Assembly (NCBI RefSeq): GCF_028368995.1
Contig: NZ_JAQNDL010000001.1
Location: forward strand, 124,001-188,000
Source of the DNA: Nannocystis bainbridge
Lineage (GTDB): Bacteria; Myxococcota_A; Polyangia; Nannocystales; Nannocystaceae
Reading direction: 5' to 3'
DNA: 64,000 nt
The notes under the pieces are model-generated. The model saw nothing but the letters and a program-made list of their open reading frames with translations. It had not been told where the DNA came from and ran no database searches. The first letter of the stretch is position 1, and the number at the start of each line of letters is the position of its first letter. This document shows, in pieces, positions 1 through 9,853 of this stretch. Made by a program: the position numbers and the translations under genes.

Positions 1-439
1 CGACCAGCGCGCACACCCCGGCCTCGAGGTGCGGCAGCAGGATGTCCTGCTGCGCCTTGTTGAAGCGGTGGATCTCGTCGACGAACAGCAGCGTCCCGCG
101 GCCCTCGTGGGCCCGGCGCCGGCGCGCGACCTCGACCACCTCGCGCAGCTCCTTGGCCCCGGCCGAGGTCGCTGACAGCACGCAGAACGCGCTCTGCGTG
201 TGCTCGGCCAGCAGCCGCGCCAGCGTCGTCTTGCCGGTCCCGGGAGGCCCCCACAGGATCAGGCTCGGCACCCTCCCGGTGTCCGCGAGCCGTCGCAAGA
301 TCTTCCCCGGCGCGAGCAAGTGCGTCTGCCCCACGACCTCGTCGAGGCGGCGCGGCCGCATGCGCTCGGCCAGCGGCACCAGCGTGGGGTCGCGTTGCCA
401 GGCCCGCTCGAAGAGGTCGTCGCTCGCGTGGGACTGCAC
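1..439 (-). CDS. rarA: RarA/MgsA-type AAA+ ATPase, N-terminal part (gene runs off window)
   Basis: Replication-associated recombination ATPase that acts at stalled forks with SSB and the clamp-loader family. Only the first 146 codons are present. The N-terminal RarA signature ([13 protein letters not shown], about residues 27-39) precedes Walker A GPPGTGKT at 64-71 and Walker [10 protein letters not shown] at 117-125, followed by FNKAQQD. These are family-typical and distinguish it from RuvB. The start chosen is GTG at 439. It faces the divergent gene at 462, leaving only 22 bp between them, so the two promoters must overlap. The truncation comes from the window edge, not from a mutation. Confidence 0.93.
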   Translation of the reverse strand, partial: MQSHASDDLFERAWQRDPTLVPLAERMRPRRLDEVVGQTHLLAPGKILRRLADTGRVPSLILWGPPGTGKTTLARLLAEHTQSAFCVLSATSAGAKELREVVEVARRRRAHEGRGTLLFVDEIHRFNKAQQDILLPHLEAGVCALV

Positions 440-448
440 GGTGCGTGG

Positions 449-461
449 TAGCCTACCAGGC
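449..461 (+). promoter_or_regulatory. -10-like TAGCCT just before a GTG start
   Basis: TAGCCT at 449-454 is followed by 7 bp and the GTG at 462. The same hexamer sits 6 bp before the starts at 56441 and 57971. No convincing -35 box was found here. The spacing would put the transcription start at or next to the start codon. Confidence 0.35.
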
Positions 462-995
462 GTGACGCGCCGCGCCGCCCCTCCCGCGCCCGCGACCGCC
501 CGCCGGTGGTCGACCTCGCCGCGTGCGCTGACCCTCGCGCTCGCCGTGGTCGCCGGCGTCGGGCCCGCCTGCGACGAGAAGTTCCAGTCCTTCCTCCGCA
601 ACGCCTCCGACCGCCACGTCGAGCGCGAGAAGAAGAAGGAGACCGACGCCGATCGGGACGCCATCGAGGCGGCCGCGATCTCGCCGCCCGTGCGCGCCGC
701 GATCGCCCTGGTCCGCACCAGCGACTACGACTTCGTCGCGGTCAAGTCCGACGGCAGCCGCAAGCGCTACAGCGGCTTCGACTTCGCCGCCATGCTCGAG
801 ACCAAATCTCGCTGGCTCGGCCGCGGCCTCGACGAGCTGTCCGCCTGGCTCGACCAGATCGGCGGCCGCACCTTCTTCGGCGGCCGCTCCTACTTCGTCC
901 GCTTGCCCGACGGCCGCGAGCTCAACTTCCGCAGCTGGCTCGAGGCCGAGATCGCGGCCCTGCCGACCGCCCTGCCCGCCACGGAGACCCCATGA
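462..995 (+). CDS. DUF5329-like lipoprotein
   Basis: Predicted 177-residue exported protein of unknown function. It has an N-terminal hydrophobic stretch (about residues 20-32) ending in VGPAC, which could be a weak lipobox, then a charged EKKKE segment. The C-terminal half has the pattern I associate with DUF5329: a helix with [15 protein letters not shown], then [20 protein letters not shown], then [17 protein letters not shown]. The GTG start at 462 lies 7 bp after a TAGCCT -10-like box, so the mRNA may be nearly leaderless. Its stop overlaps the start of the next gene by 4 bp, which implies translational coupling. The family call is from memory of the motif pattern; no function is claimed. 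Confidence 0.75.
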   Translation: MTRRAAPPAPATARRWSTSPRALTLALAVVAGVGPACDEKFQSFLRNASDRHVEREKKKETDADRDAIEAAAISPPVRAAIALVRTSDYDFVAVKSDGSRKRYSGFDFAAMLETKSRWLGRGLDELSAWLDQIGGRTFFGGRSYFVRLPDGRELNFRSWLEAEIAALPTALPATETP

Positions 996-1384
996 CCGCA
1001 AAGATTGGCATCATCCTCGCCGGCCTCCTCGGCATGCTCGGCGTCGCCGCCGGAGCCTTCGGCGCCCACGGCCTGCGCGACCGCGTCGGCCCGCGCGAGC
1101 TCGAGATCTGGAACACCGGCGCGCACTACCAGCAGGTCCACGCCGTCGTCCTCCTGGCCGTCGCCCTGTGGGCCCTGTCCGCCTCGACCCGCGGCGAGCC
1201 GGTCGCCCTCCACGGCGTCGCCATGTCGCTGTTCGTCGCCGGCATCGCCATCTTCTCCGGCACCCTCTACGCCATCACCCTCGGCGGCCCGCGGATCCTC
1301 GGCGCCGTCACCCCGCTGGGCGGCCTGTGCCTGCTCGCCGGGTGGCTGACGATCGTCGTCCTCGGCCTGCGTCAGGTCGGGTAG
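992..1384 (+). CDS. DUF423 (YgdD-like) inner-membrane protein
   Basis: A 130-residue hydrophobic protein with about four membrane segments. It carries the family hallmark GAFGAHGLRD near residues 21-30 and the WNTGAHYQQVHAVVLL segment after it; the C-terminal TPLGG motif is also typical. The biochemical function of the family is unknown. It starts with an ATGA overlap on the preceding DUF5329-like gene, so the two form one transcription unit. It converges on the lipoprotein gene ending at 1590, and the gap holds a six-unit 14-bp repeat array. Confidence 0.9.
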   Translation: MTAKIGIILAGLLGMLGVAAGAFGAHGLRDRVGPRELEIWNTGAHYQQVHAVVLLAVALWALSASTRGEPVALHGVAMSLFVAGIAIFSGTLYAITLGGPRILGAVTPLGGLCLLAGWLTIVVLGLRQVG

Positions 1385-1460
1385 CGGCCCGCTCGACCGG
1401 AGCCCGCCGCTTCGGCCCGCGTCTGGCAGCCGGTCGGCCTGTATCGACCTGCCGGCCGTA

Positions 1461-1545
1461 CTTCGAGACATGTTCTATCGAACATGTCTCGAAGAGCATG
1501 CGCATGAAGACATGCTCTCATGCGCATGTCCCGGGGGCCATGCTC
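1461..1545. repeat. 14-bp-period CATG array at a convergent junction; 15-bp-arm hairpin
   Basis: CATG recurs at 1469, 1483, 1497, 1511, 1525 and 1539, exactly 14 bp apart each time. The first two units form a perfect hairpin: CTTCGAGACATGTTC (1461-1475), loop TATC, and its exact complement at 1480-1494. It lies between two converging genes (ends at 1384 and 1590), so it could act as a bidirectional terminator. No U-tract follows on either strand. The 1385-1589 gap has no other recognisable element. Confidence 0.85.
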
Positions 1546-1589
1546 CTGTCACGCGCGTCGCGCCTCCGGAGCGCGCGCCGGCCCGTCGC

Positions 1590-2600
1590 TCAGTCGACCC
1601 CGCAGTAGCGCAGCGCGCAGGTCGGCGGCGCAGGCAGCTTGTACATCACGAACGGCCCGCAATTCTGCACCGCGATCGGGACCTTGAAGTGGCAGCTCTC
1701 GCCCTCCCAGTGGAAGCAGACCTCGCGCGCCACCACCCCGTCGGCGGGGCCCGGATCGGTCCCGCTGAGCCACCCGGGCGCGTGCGTCCCGCACGAGAAC
1801 TGCGGCGGCGCCGTGGTCGGCATGCGCCGCCCGGCCGAGCCGACGAAGCGCGACCACTGGCCCTCGGCCGGCAGATCCAGGTCGCACTCGACCTCCTCGA
1901 TCTGCGACGCCACGTTGCGCCCCGGCTGCGCCAGCGCGACCGCCTGCCCGCACTCGCCTGGTAGGTCCTCGGTCACGCACCCGTTGCAGCCGTCGCCGGG
2001 CGTCGCATTGCCGTCGTCGCACAGCTCGCCCTCGGCCGCCTGTAGCACGTTGTCGCCGCAGCGGGGCGCGAGCGCCGAGCAGCCGGGCGCGCAGCCCTCG
2101 TAGCTGTTGTCGTTGATCTTGTCGTCACACGCCTCGGTCCCCGCGCGGACGAAGCCGTCGCCGCAGCGCGCTTCCTTGCAGGTCGTCGGGCAGTCGTCGG
2201 TGTCCGAAGCGTTGCCGTCGTCGCACTCCTCGCCGTCCTCGATGGTCCCGTTGCCGCAGTCGGCGGGCGGCTCGGTCGTCACCGTCACCGTGAACGACGT
2301 CGGCCCGATGGTGGGGTCGGTGAACACGGTCGTGAAGGTCGGATCGATCGTCGTCGGGTCGATCGTCGTCGGGTCGATCGTCGTCGGGTCGATCGTCGTC
2401 GGGTCGATCGTCGTCTCGGTCGTCGGCGGATCGATCGTCGTCGGCAGCGTATCGGTCAGCGTATCGGTCAGCGTATCGGTGGTGATGGAGGTCGAAATGG
2501 TGTCGGTCGTATCGATCTTGATCGCGAAGCAGCCGCTCACGAGGTGCGCAAAAACAAGCCCTCGTGCCACGAGCCCCCACCGTCTACAAGCGAGTAACAT
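1590..2600 (-). CDS. Thr-rich lipoprotein with DUF4215-type Cys repeats and a C-terminal D8C-like domain
   Basis: Predicted 336-residue surface or periplasmic lipoprotein (signal peptide with lipobox LVSGC, Cys24). Residues about 28-95 are a threonine/aspartate stalk with TDTL and TTIDP tandem repeats. Residues about 112-208 are myxobacterial Cys-rich repeats of DUF4215 type (CGNG..EDGEECDDGN, CGDGFV, CDDGNATPGDGC). Residues about 238-336 match the D8C domain of animal uromodulin/GP2/OIT3 by pattern: CDLDL, WSRFVG, RMP, CGTHAPGWLSGTDP, DG.V.R..C.HW and MYKL....C.L.YC. I chose ATG 2600 because a TTGCAC-18-TAACTT promoter would start transcription near 2603; GTG 2606 is the alternative. The domain match is by memory; no ligand is claimed. 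Confidence 0.8.
   Translation of the reverse strand: MLLACRRWGLVARGLVFAHLVSGCFAIKIDTTDTISTSITTDTLTDTLTDTLPTTIDPPTTETTIDPTTIDPTTIDPTTIDPTTIDPTFTTVFTDPTIGPTSFTVTVTTEPPADCGNGTIEDGEECDDGNASDTDDCPTTCKEARCGDGFVRAGTEACDDKINDNSYEGCAPGCSALAPRCGDNVLQAAEGELCDDGNATPGDGCNGCVTEDLPGECGQAVALAQPGRNVASQIEEVECDLDLPAEGQWSRFVGSAGRRMPTTAPPQFSCGTHAPGWLSGTDPGPADGVVAREVCFHWEGESCHFKVPIAVQNCGPFVMYKLPAPPTCALRYCGVD
2341..2480. repeat. 15-bp and 12-bp in-frame tandem repeats in the stalk
   Basis: Five 15-bp copies (GGGTCGATCGTCGTC type) fill 2341-2415 and encode TTIDP on the minus strand. A 12-bp repeat (GCGTATCGGTCA) starts at 2447 with two full copies and a partial third, encoding the TDTL repeats. Both unit lengths are multiples of three, so copy-number change would keep the frame and alter stalk length. 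Confidence 0.9.
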
Positions 2601-2639
2601 ATGCACTTCAAGTTACTCGTGGGCCCCGCACCCGTGCAA
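2591..2639 (-). promoter_or_regulatory. Predicted promoter with a dyad spanning the start codon
   Basis: On the minus strand TTGCAC (2639-2634), an 18-bp spacer and TAACTT (2615-2610) resemble a sigma70 promoter for the D8C lipoprotein gene. CGAGTAAC (2591-2598) and GTTACTCG (2612-2619) form a perfect 8-bp dyad separated by 13 bp that covers the -10 box and the start codon. It could be a repressor operator or, in mRNA starting further upstream, a hairpin around the start. Confidence 0.45.
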
Positions 2640-2765
2640 GGCCGAGCCCTCGATCGGGCTGGCCCGGGCCTGCGCGGCGCGATCCCGCGTGTTCGTGTGT
2701 CGCTCGCGGGTGCGGGCAATCGGCGTCAGTTGACAGCCGGCGAGCATTGCCGCATCGAGGCTCTG

Positions 2766-4904
2766 ATGACGAGGCAAACCCACCGCCCCTGGTTCGGTGC
2801 CGCGCTCGGGATTGTGTGGCTCGCGGGCTGTCCGAGCAGCCCGAACGCCAACGACACCGACGACCCGACCGCGACTGGTAACACGTCGATGACTGCGCCG
2901 TCCGGCGGGCCCACCGAGGCCACCGCGGGCGAGACCGAAGATCCGACGGCCGGCGATCCGACCGAGGACGGCGACGCCGCGGACCCTGGCCGCGTCACCG
3001 TTCACCGGCTCAACCGCACCGAGTACAACAACACCGTCCGGGACCTTCTCGGCACCGCGCAGCGGCCGGCCGACAGCTTCCCCGCCGACGACTTCGGCCT
3101 CGGCTTCGACAACATCTCCGACGTCCTCAGCCTCTCGCCGCTGCAGGCCGAGCTCTATGAGCGGGCCGCCGAGGGTCTGATCCTCGAGGCGATGGAGATC
3201 CCGATCACCGACCCGGGCACCTGGCAGATCGAGGCCGAAGACGCGCTCGCCTCGGTCGGCGGCGCCAGCGGCGAGGCCTGGAACCTCTACAGCAACGGCG
3301 AGGTGTACCAGACCATCGAGCTGCCCTACGACGGCCAGTACAAATTCAGCGCCCGCGTGTGGGGCCAGCAGGCCGGGCCCGACCTGCCGCACATGAACCT
3401 CACCGTCGACCAGGCGCCGGTGGCGATGTTCGACGTCGAGGCGGTGCAGAACGGCGCCCAGGTCTACGAGATCGAGATCGACGCCACCGCCGGCGTGCAC
3501 AAGTTCGCGGTCGAGTTCACCAACGACTTCTACGACGAGCCGAACATGGCCGACCGCAACCTGCTGGTCGACTGGTTCAAGGTCGAGGGCCCGATCAACC
3601 TGCCCGACGGCGACAACCCGCAGCGCACGCGCATCATGGTGTGCGACCCGAACGTCGACGGCGAAGAGGTCTGTCTGCGCCAGATCTTGAGCAGGTTCAC
3701 CGAGCGCGCCTGGCGACGCGCGGTCACCGGCGCCGAGCTCGACGCGCTGATGAAGTTCGTCAGCGACGCCAAGGGCGCCGGCGACACCTGGGAGTCGGGC
3801 CTGCGCATCGCCCTCCAGGCCGTCCTCGTCTCGCCGTACTTCATCTTCCGCGTCGAGCTCGACCCGGCGCCGACCGATCTCACGCCGCACCCGCTCGACG
3901 ACTTCGAGCTCGCCTCGCGCCTCTCCTACTTCCTGTGGAGCAGCATGCCCGACGACGAGCTGTTCGCCGCCGCGGCGGCCGGCAACCTCGAGGACCCGGA
4001 GGTGCTCGAGACCCAGGCCCGGCGCATGCTCGCCGACGACCGCGCCCGCGCCCTCATCGACAACTTCGCCGGTCAGTGGTGGCTGATCCGCAACATCGCC
4101 GTCGCCTTCAAGGACGTGGCGATGTACCCGCAGTGGAACGACGCCATGCGCGCGTCGATGCGGACCGAGATGCGCCTGTTCGCCGAGGCGTTCTTCTCCG
4201 AGGACCGCGACATGCTCGAGATGCTCACGGCCACCGACACCTTCGTCGACGCCACGCTCGCCGGGCACTACGGCATCGAGGGCCAGTTCGGGGCCGAGTT
4301 CGCCCCGGTCGACTTCGGCGACCTGCCGTTCCAGGGCATCCTCAACAAGGCCGGCCTGATGACGGTGCTCTCGCACGCCGACCACACCTCGCCGGTCAAG
4401 CGCGGCAAGTGGGTGCTCGAGAGCCTGCTGTGTCAGGTCCCGCCGCCGCCGCCGCCGGGCGTCGACACCAAGCTGAACCCGATCGAGGGCAAGACCCAGC
4501 GCGAGATCCTCGAGGCGCACCGCGAGAAGCCCGAGTGCATCGGCTGCCACGTCACCATGGACCCACTCGGCTTCGGCCTCGAGCACTACGACCCGCTCGG
4601 CGCCTGGCGCGACCTCGACAACGGCCTGCCGATCGACCCCTCGGGCACGCTGCCCAACAGCACCCCGTTCGCCGACGGGCTCGAGATGCAGACGCTGATC
4701 GCCGACGAGCCCGACTTCTTGCGCTGCATCACCCGCAAGACCTTCATCTACGCGCTCGGTCGCGCCGTCGCGGTGAAGGACATCCCGTACCTCGACGAGG
4801 CCACCGAGACCTTCTCGGCCAACGACCGTCGCTTCTCCGACCTCGTCGTCTCGCTCGTCACCAGCGAGCCGTTCCGCATGCGCCGCGGCGACCCCGCGAT
4901 GTGA
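2766..4904 (+). CDS. DUF1587-DUF1595-DUF1592-DUF1588-DUF1585 exported protein with a carbohydrate-binding-like insert
   Basis: A 712-residue predicted lipoprotein (lipobox WLAGC, Cys22) of the large multi-domain family common in Planctomycetes and Myxococcota. The order is: acidic linker; DUF1587 (VTVHRLNRTEYNNTVRDLLG, from about 76); a beta-rich insert resembling a xylan-binding module (IEAEDA... to about 280); DUF1595 (FTERAWRRAV); DUF1592 (LASRLSYFLWSSMPDDEL); DUF1588 (HTSPVKRG...PPPPPPGV with a CIGCH haem-type motif near 591); and DUF1585 at the C-terminus. ATG 2766 follows a GAGG ribosome site and gives a clean signal peptide. It is followed by its usual DUF1552 partner 32 bp downstream. 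A role in haem-linked polysaccharide processing has been suggested for such pairs but is unproven. Confidence 0.92.
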   Translation: MTRQTHRPWFGAALGIVWLAGCPSSPNANDTDDPTATGNTSMTAPSGGPTEATAGETEDPTAGDPTEDGDAADPGRVTVHRLNRTEYNNTVRDLLGTAQRPADSFPADDFGLGFDNISDVLSLSPLQAELYERAAEGLILEAMEIPITDPGTWQIEAEDALASVGGASGEAWNLYSNGEVYQTIELPYDGQYKFSARVWGQQAGPDLPHMNLTVDQAPVAMFDVEAVQNGAQVYEIEIDATAGVHKFAVEFTNDFYDEPNMADRNLLVDWFKVEGPINLPDGDNPQRTRIMVCDPNVDGEEVCLRQILSRFTERAWRRAVTGAELDALMKFVSDAKGAGDTWESGLRIALQAVLVSPYFIFRVELDPAPTDLTPHPLDDFELASRLSYFLWSSMPDDELFAAAAAGNLEDPEVLETQARRMLADDRARALIDNFAGQWWLIRNIAVAFKDVAMYPQWNDAMRASMRTEMRLFAEAFFSEDRDMLEMLTATDTFVDATLAGHYGIEGQFGAEFAPVDFGDLPFQGILNKAGLMTVLSHADHTSPVKRGKWVLESLLCQVPPPPPPGVDTKLNPIEGKTQREILEAHREKPECIGCHVTMDPLGFGLEHYDPLGAWRDLDNGLPIDPSGTLPNSTPFADGLEMQTLIADEPDFLRCITRKTFIYALGRAVAVKDIPYLDEATETFSANDRRFSDLVVSLVTSEPFRMRRGDPAM

Positions 4905-4936
4905 AGCCCACTACCCCAAACTCCGGAGACATCACG

Positions 4937-6295
4937 ATGCCGCGTCGCATTTCTCTCTCGCGCCGTACCCTCCTGGGCGGGGCTGGTGCGCTCATCGCCC
5001 TGCCCTGGCTGGAGTCGCTCGCGCCCGTCGTTCGCCGGGCTCGCGGGGCCGACCCCGAACCCCCGCCGCTGCGCGCCCTCTTCTATTACCTCCCCAACGG
5101 GATCCACATGCAGTCGTGGACGCCCGCGACCGAAGGACCGGGCTTCGAGATCACGCCGATCCTCTCGCCGCTGGTCGACCCGCAGGCCATGGTCGACCTC
5201 AAGGGCGACGTGCTGGTCCTGAGCGGGCTGCAGAACCTGCCCGCCAAGCCCGAGGGCCCGGGCGACCACGCCGGCGGCACCTCGGCGTTCTTGACCTGCA
5301 CCCACGTCACCAAGTCCGAGACCGACATCAACAACGACATCTCGATCGACCAGGTGCTCGCCAACGCCATCGGCGAGGCCACGCCGCACCGCTCGCTGCA
5401 GTTCGGGACCGCCAACGGCGCGACCATGGGCAACTGCGACAGCGGCTACAGCTGCGCCTACACCAGCAACATCTCGTGGGCCGACGCCAAGACCCCGCTG
5501 CCGAAGCTCTACGACCCGCAGGTCATCTTCGACCTGCTGTTCTCCGGCTTCGACCCCGAGGCGACCGCCGAGGAGCAGGCCAAGCGGCGCAGCAACCGGA
5601 TCAGTGTCATCGACTACGCAACAGGCCAGGTCGAGTCGCTGCAGACCAAGCTCGGCAAGACCGACCGCGACAAGCTAGACCAGTACCTCACCGGCCTGCG
5701 CGACCTCGAGAAGCGCCTCACCGCCGAGAACACCGAGGCGGTGTGCGAGCTGCCGGCGATGTTCTCGGGCGCCTACCCGGACTTCACGACCCACGTCGAC
5801 CTCATGACCGAGCTGATGGTGCTGGCGTTCCAGTGCGACCAGACCCGCGTCGTCACCTTCATGCTCGAGAACGCGGGCAGCTACCGCGACTACTCGTTCA
5901 TCGGCGCCGCGGGCTCGCACCACGAGATCTCGCACCACATGGACAGCCCGGACAACTTCGCCAAGCTCGAGATCATCGATCGCTGGGAGATGGTCCAGTT
6001 CGCCAAGCTGCTGCAGAAGCTCAAGGCCTCGCCCGAGGGCGAGGGCACCCTGCTCGACAACTGCGTGGTGTTCCTGTCGTCGGAGATCAGCGACGGCAAC
6101 GCCCACAACCACAACAACCTGCCGGTGCTGCTGGCCGGCGGCGCCGGCGGCAAGATCACCCCCGGGCGCCACGTGAAGTACGGCGAGGCCCCGCCGCTGT
6201 CCAACCTGTTCATCTCGATCGGCGAGATGTTCGGCGTGCCGATGGCGGGCTTCGGCGACGACGGCGTCGGCCCGCTGCAGAACCTCAAGGTCTGA
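4937..6295 (+). CDS. DUF1552 secreted protein
   Basis: A 452-residue protein with a Tat-like signal (SRRTLLGGAGALIALPWL, about residues 9-26), followed by the DUF1552 signature RALFYYLPNGIHMQSWTP. Later motifs include DHAGGTSAFLT, SIDQVLAN, FGTANGA and the C-terminal LLAGGAGGKITPGRHVKY. The family is nearly always encoded next to a DUF1592/DUF1588 protein, as here, and the pair probably acts together in the periplasm or outside the cell. The biochemical activity is unknown. It starts 13 nt after a GGAG at 4925-4928. It converges with glmM, with a repeat array in the gap. Confidence 0.93.
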   Translation: MPRRISLSRRTLLGGAGALIALPWLESLAPVVRRARGADPEPPPLRALFYYLPNGIHMQSWTPATEGPGFEITPILSPLVDPQAMVDLKGDVLVLSGLQNLPAKPEGPGDHAGGTSAFLTCTHVTKSETDINNDISIDQVLANAIGEATPHRSLQFGTANGATMGNCDSGYSCAYTSNISWADAKTPLPKLYDPQVIFDLLFSGFDPEATAEEQAKRRSNRISVIDYATGQVESLQTKLGKTDRDKLDQYLTGLRDLEKRLTAENTEAVCELPAMFSGAYPDFTTHVDLMTELMVLAFQCDQTRVVTFMLENAGSYRDYSFIGAAGSHHEISHHMDSPDNFAKLEIIDRWEMVQFAKLLQKLKASPEGEGTLLDNCVVFLSSEISDGNAHNHNNLPVLLAGGAGGKITPGRHVKYGEAPPLSNLFISIGEMFGVPMAGFGDDGVGPLQNLKV

Positions 6296-6408
6296 CGGCG
6301 AGGCGCGGGCGAGCCGCCCGTGAACCAGAACGACGCAGGCCCGCGTCCCCGGCCCTCCCGGCCAGGGCCGCGGGCCTTGCCGCGCTCGCTCCGGGCGCAG
6401 CCCCGCCA

Positions 6409-6488
6409 TCACCTGCTCTCACGGACATGCCCACATCGACATGTCACTTCGGACATGCTCGCCGGAGCATGTCCCCGAGGACAGATCC
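6409..6488. repeat. 14-bp-period CATG array between converging genes
   Basis: Cores lie at 6412 (CCTG), 6426, 6440, 6454 and 6468 (all CATG) and 6482 (CAGA), each 14 bp apart. GGACATGCTC (6451-6460) and GAGCATGTCC (6465-6474) are perfect complements around a 4-nt loop. It occupies most of the 195-bp gap between the DUF1552 gene (ends 6295) and glmM (ends 6491). Confidence 0.85.
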
Positions 6489-6490
6489 GA

Positions 6491-7846
<1,356 letters not shown>

Positions 7847-7856
7847 GCGCACCTGT

Positions 7857-8855
7857 TTAATGGCCGCGACTCGGCCCGTCCAGCGGCTTTTCGGCGGGCG
7901 GCGGCGGGAGGATGATCCGCTCGTGACCTGGCTCCAAGGTCAGGTTGGCACGGAGCGCCGGCGGGACCGCCTCGGACAGGCCGAGATCGACCAGCACGGC
8001 GCCGGCCGGCGCGTCGTCCTGCGGCTTTTGCAGCTGCACCGTCGAGACCACCGCGCTCGGGATCGCGTCGATCTGCCGCAGCGACGGCACCGGCCCGCGC
8101 ACCACCGCCGCGACCTTGAGCGGCGCGCCGAACGGCGGCTCCTGGTCGACCGGCCAGGTCAGCGGAATTTCGTAGCGCCGCTCGCTGAGCTTGGGACGGA
8201 TCGCCACCGACACCGTCACCTTCGGCACCTCGCCCGGCGTCACGCCCGTGTACTCGGCGCCCTCGCGCAGCTGCCCGAGCCCGACCACCATCTCGACGTC
8301 GGCGGTGGCCCCGCTGACGTCGATCGGGTCGGTGTTGAGGTTGGCCAGCTCGCCGACGATCTTGCTGCCGCCGTGGACCCGCCAGCGCGGCGGATCGACG
8401 CGCGTGCCGGTGTGCTCGTAGTCGGGGTGGACCAGGCCACGCACCGCGGCGCTGATGAGCACCGCGCGCTCGATCACCGGGTCGAAGCGGAGGTCGACCT
8501 TCTCGTAGTCCATGCCGCGGAAGATCACCCCCGGCGGCATCACGATCGTGGCCGGGTCGAGCTCGAGCGGCCCCGGGCGCGCGCCCGCGAGGTCGATCTG
8601 GGCGCTGCCGAGGTCGTGGCCCGAGAGCCGATTCATCCGCGCCCACGACCCATGCAGCTCCACGGTCACCGTCTCGGGCAGCTTGGTCTGCAGCACGCGC
8701 CGCGGATCGGCGTTGGCCTTGAGCGGGATCGTGAAGCGCCGCGTGACGTCGTCGCGCGTGAAGATGAAAAACCCGCTGGCGAGGATCAGCGCCGTCAGCT
8801 TGGTCAGCAGATGGTTGAAGAGGGCCCCGTAGAGCCACTTCAGCGCGCGCGTCAC
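7857..8855 (-). CDS. cdaR: CdaR, YbbR-domain regulator of CdaA
   Basis: Membrane-anchored, extracytoplasmic regulator of the diadenylate cyclase CdaA. The 332-residue protein has one N-terminal membrane segment (about residues 15-33, [17 protein letters not shown]), followed by about three YbbR-type beta repeats. The first is RFTIPLKA....[11 protein letters not shown]; later ones repeat the V.V.LRG-like pattern. The sequence is divergent and the identification rests mainly on position between cdaA and glmM plus topology. It overlaps cdaA by 4 bp (ATGA). Confidence 0.85.
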   Translation of the reverse strand: MTRALKWLYGALFNHLLTKLTALILASGFFIFTRDDVTRRFTIPLKANADPRRVLQTKLPETVTVELHGSWARMNRLSGHDLGSAQIDLAGARPGPLELDPATIVMPPGVIFRGMDYEKVDLRFDPVIERAVLISAAVRGLVHPDYEHTGTRVDPPRWRVHGGSKIVGELANLNTDPIDVSGATADVEMVVGLGQLREGAEYTGVTPGEVPKVTVSVAIRPKLSERRYEIPLTWPVDQEPPFGAPLKVAAVVRGPVPSLRQIDAIPSAVVSTVQLQKPQDDAPAGAVLVDLGLSEAVPPALRANLTLEPGHERIILPPPPAEKPLDGPSRGH

Positions 8856-9853
8856 CCCTCACCTCCCTTGCGCGCCGACGAGAAGTCGGTGACCGACGGC
8901 GCGTGCAGGAAGTCGTTGTCGTTCCACTTCTCGTCGACCGGACCTTCCTTGCTGCCGCGGCGGCGCACGGAGGTCATGTCGCTGCCGCTGTCGCCCGACT
9001 TGCGCAGGTCCATGTAGCTGCGCGCCGCGCCCTTGGCGGCCGCGAGGGTCTCGGTCGGCGGAGCCGGGCGCGAGGCCTCGGCGCGCGGTTGATCGAGCCA
9101 GCGGGTGATCCGCTCCTCGAGCTGCTCGGGCGTGAGCGACTCGGAGATGGCGCCGCGGTGCACGGTGCGGAGCTCGCCGCGCTCCTCGCTGAGCACGACG
9201 ACCAGCGCGTCGCTCTCCTCGCTGACGCCGATGGCGCCGCGGTGGCGCGTGCCGAACGCCGGGTCGAGCCGGTCGCGCTGCGTCAACGGGCAGATCACGC
9301 CGGCGCGGGCGATCCGCAGGTTCTGAATCAACACGGCGCCGTCGTGCGTGAGGTTGATCGAGAACGGGATCAGCAGCGCCACCAGAGTGTCGGCGTGCAG
9401 TGACGCGTCGATCTCACGGCCGCGATCGCTGACGACGTCGAGGACGTCGATCTCGCCCTGGAGGATGAACAGCGCCCCGAGCCGCGCGCGCTGCAGCCGC
9501 TCGCACGCCACCACCAGCTCGCTGACGGCGCTGCGAGCCGCGTCGCGGTGGCCCTGCGGCAGCAGCCGCTGGCCCATGTGCAGCAAGATCCGCCGCAGCT
9601 CCTGATGGAACACCACGATCAGGATGATGATGACGTACTCGAGGAAGTAGCGGACCAGCGCCGCCACCGCGACCATGTCGAGCGCGCTCGCGGCCGCGGC
9701 GATGCCCCCGAACACGGCGACCGACAGCAGCACCGGGACCGCACGTGTCCCTTGGAGCAGGCGCAACGCCGCGTAGACCAGGATCAGCAAGATCCCGAAG
9801 TCGAGCCCGTCGCGCCACGTGAGCGCCTCGATGAAGTCCCGCGGCGTCACCAT
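8852..9853 (-). CDS. cdaA: Membrane diadenylate cyclase CdaA (c-di-AMP synthase)
   Basis: Makes cyclic di-AMP from two ATP. The 333-residue protein has three N-terminal membrane segments (about residues 20-34, 40-58 and 62-82), then a DisA_N cyclase domain with the catalytic DGA (171-173, in THDGAVLI) and RHR (203-205, in GTRHRGAIG). The motif FHQELRRIL after TM3 is family-typical. It is longer than the usual 270 or so residues because of a hydrophilic C-terminal tail from about 255 rich in S, R, K and G, perhaps disordered. The ATG at 9853 overlaps the end of folP by 7 bp. c-di-AMP would tie osmotic or cell-wall status to GlmM downstream. Confidence 0.95.
   Translation of the reverse strand: MVTPRDFIEALTWRDGLDFGILLILVYAALRLLQGTRAVPVLLSVAVFGGIAAAASALDMVAVAALVRYFLEYVIIILIVVFHQELRRILLHMGQRLLPQGHRDAARSAVSELVVACERLQRARLGALFILQGEIDVLDVVSDRGREIDASLHADTLVALLIPFSINLTHDGAVLIQNLRIARAGVICPLTQRDRLDPAFGTRHRGAIGVSEESDALVVVLSEERGELRTVHRGAISESLTPEQLEERITRWLDQPRAEASRPAPPTETLAAAKGAARSYMDLRKSGDSGSDMTSVRRRGSKEGPVDEKWNDNDFLHAPSVTDFSSARKGGEG

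Noticed and set aside
1467..1492. LexA/SOS box (GAACATGTTC-like)
   Set aside because: The similarity is only part of the repeat; the family occurs in many unrelated positions and inside genes, so a LexA role is unlikely.
1461..1545. CRISPR array
   Set aside because: The repeat is a 10-bp degenerate unit with 4-bp spacers, far below CRISPR repeat and spacer sizes, and no cas gene is present.
453..2022. Long overlapping frames opposite confirmed genes
   Set aside because: Arg/Ala/Gly/Pro-rich shadow frames, typical of high GC; no domain or ribosome site, and they overlap well-supported genes.
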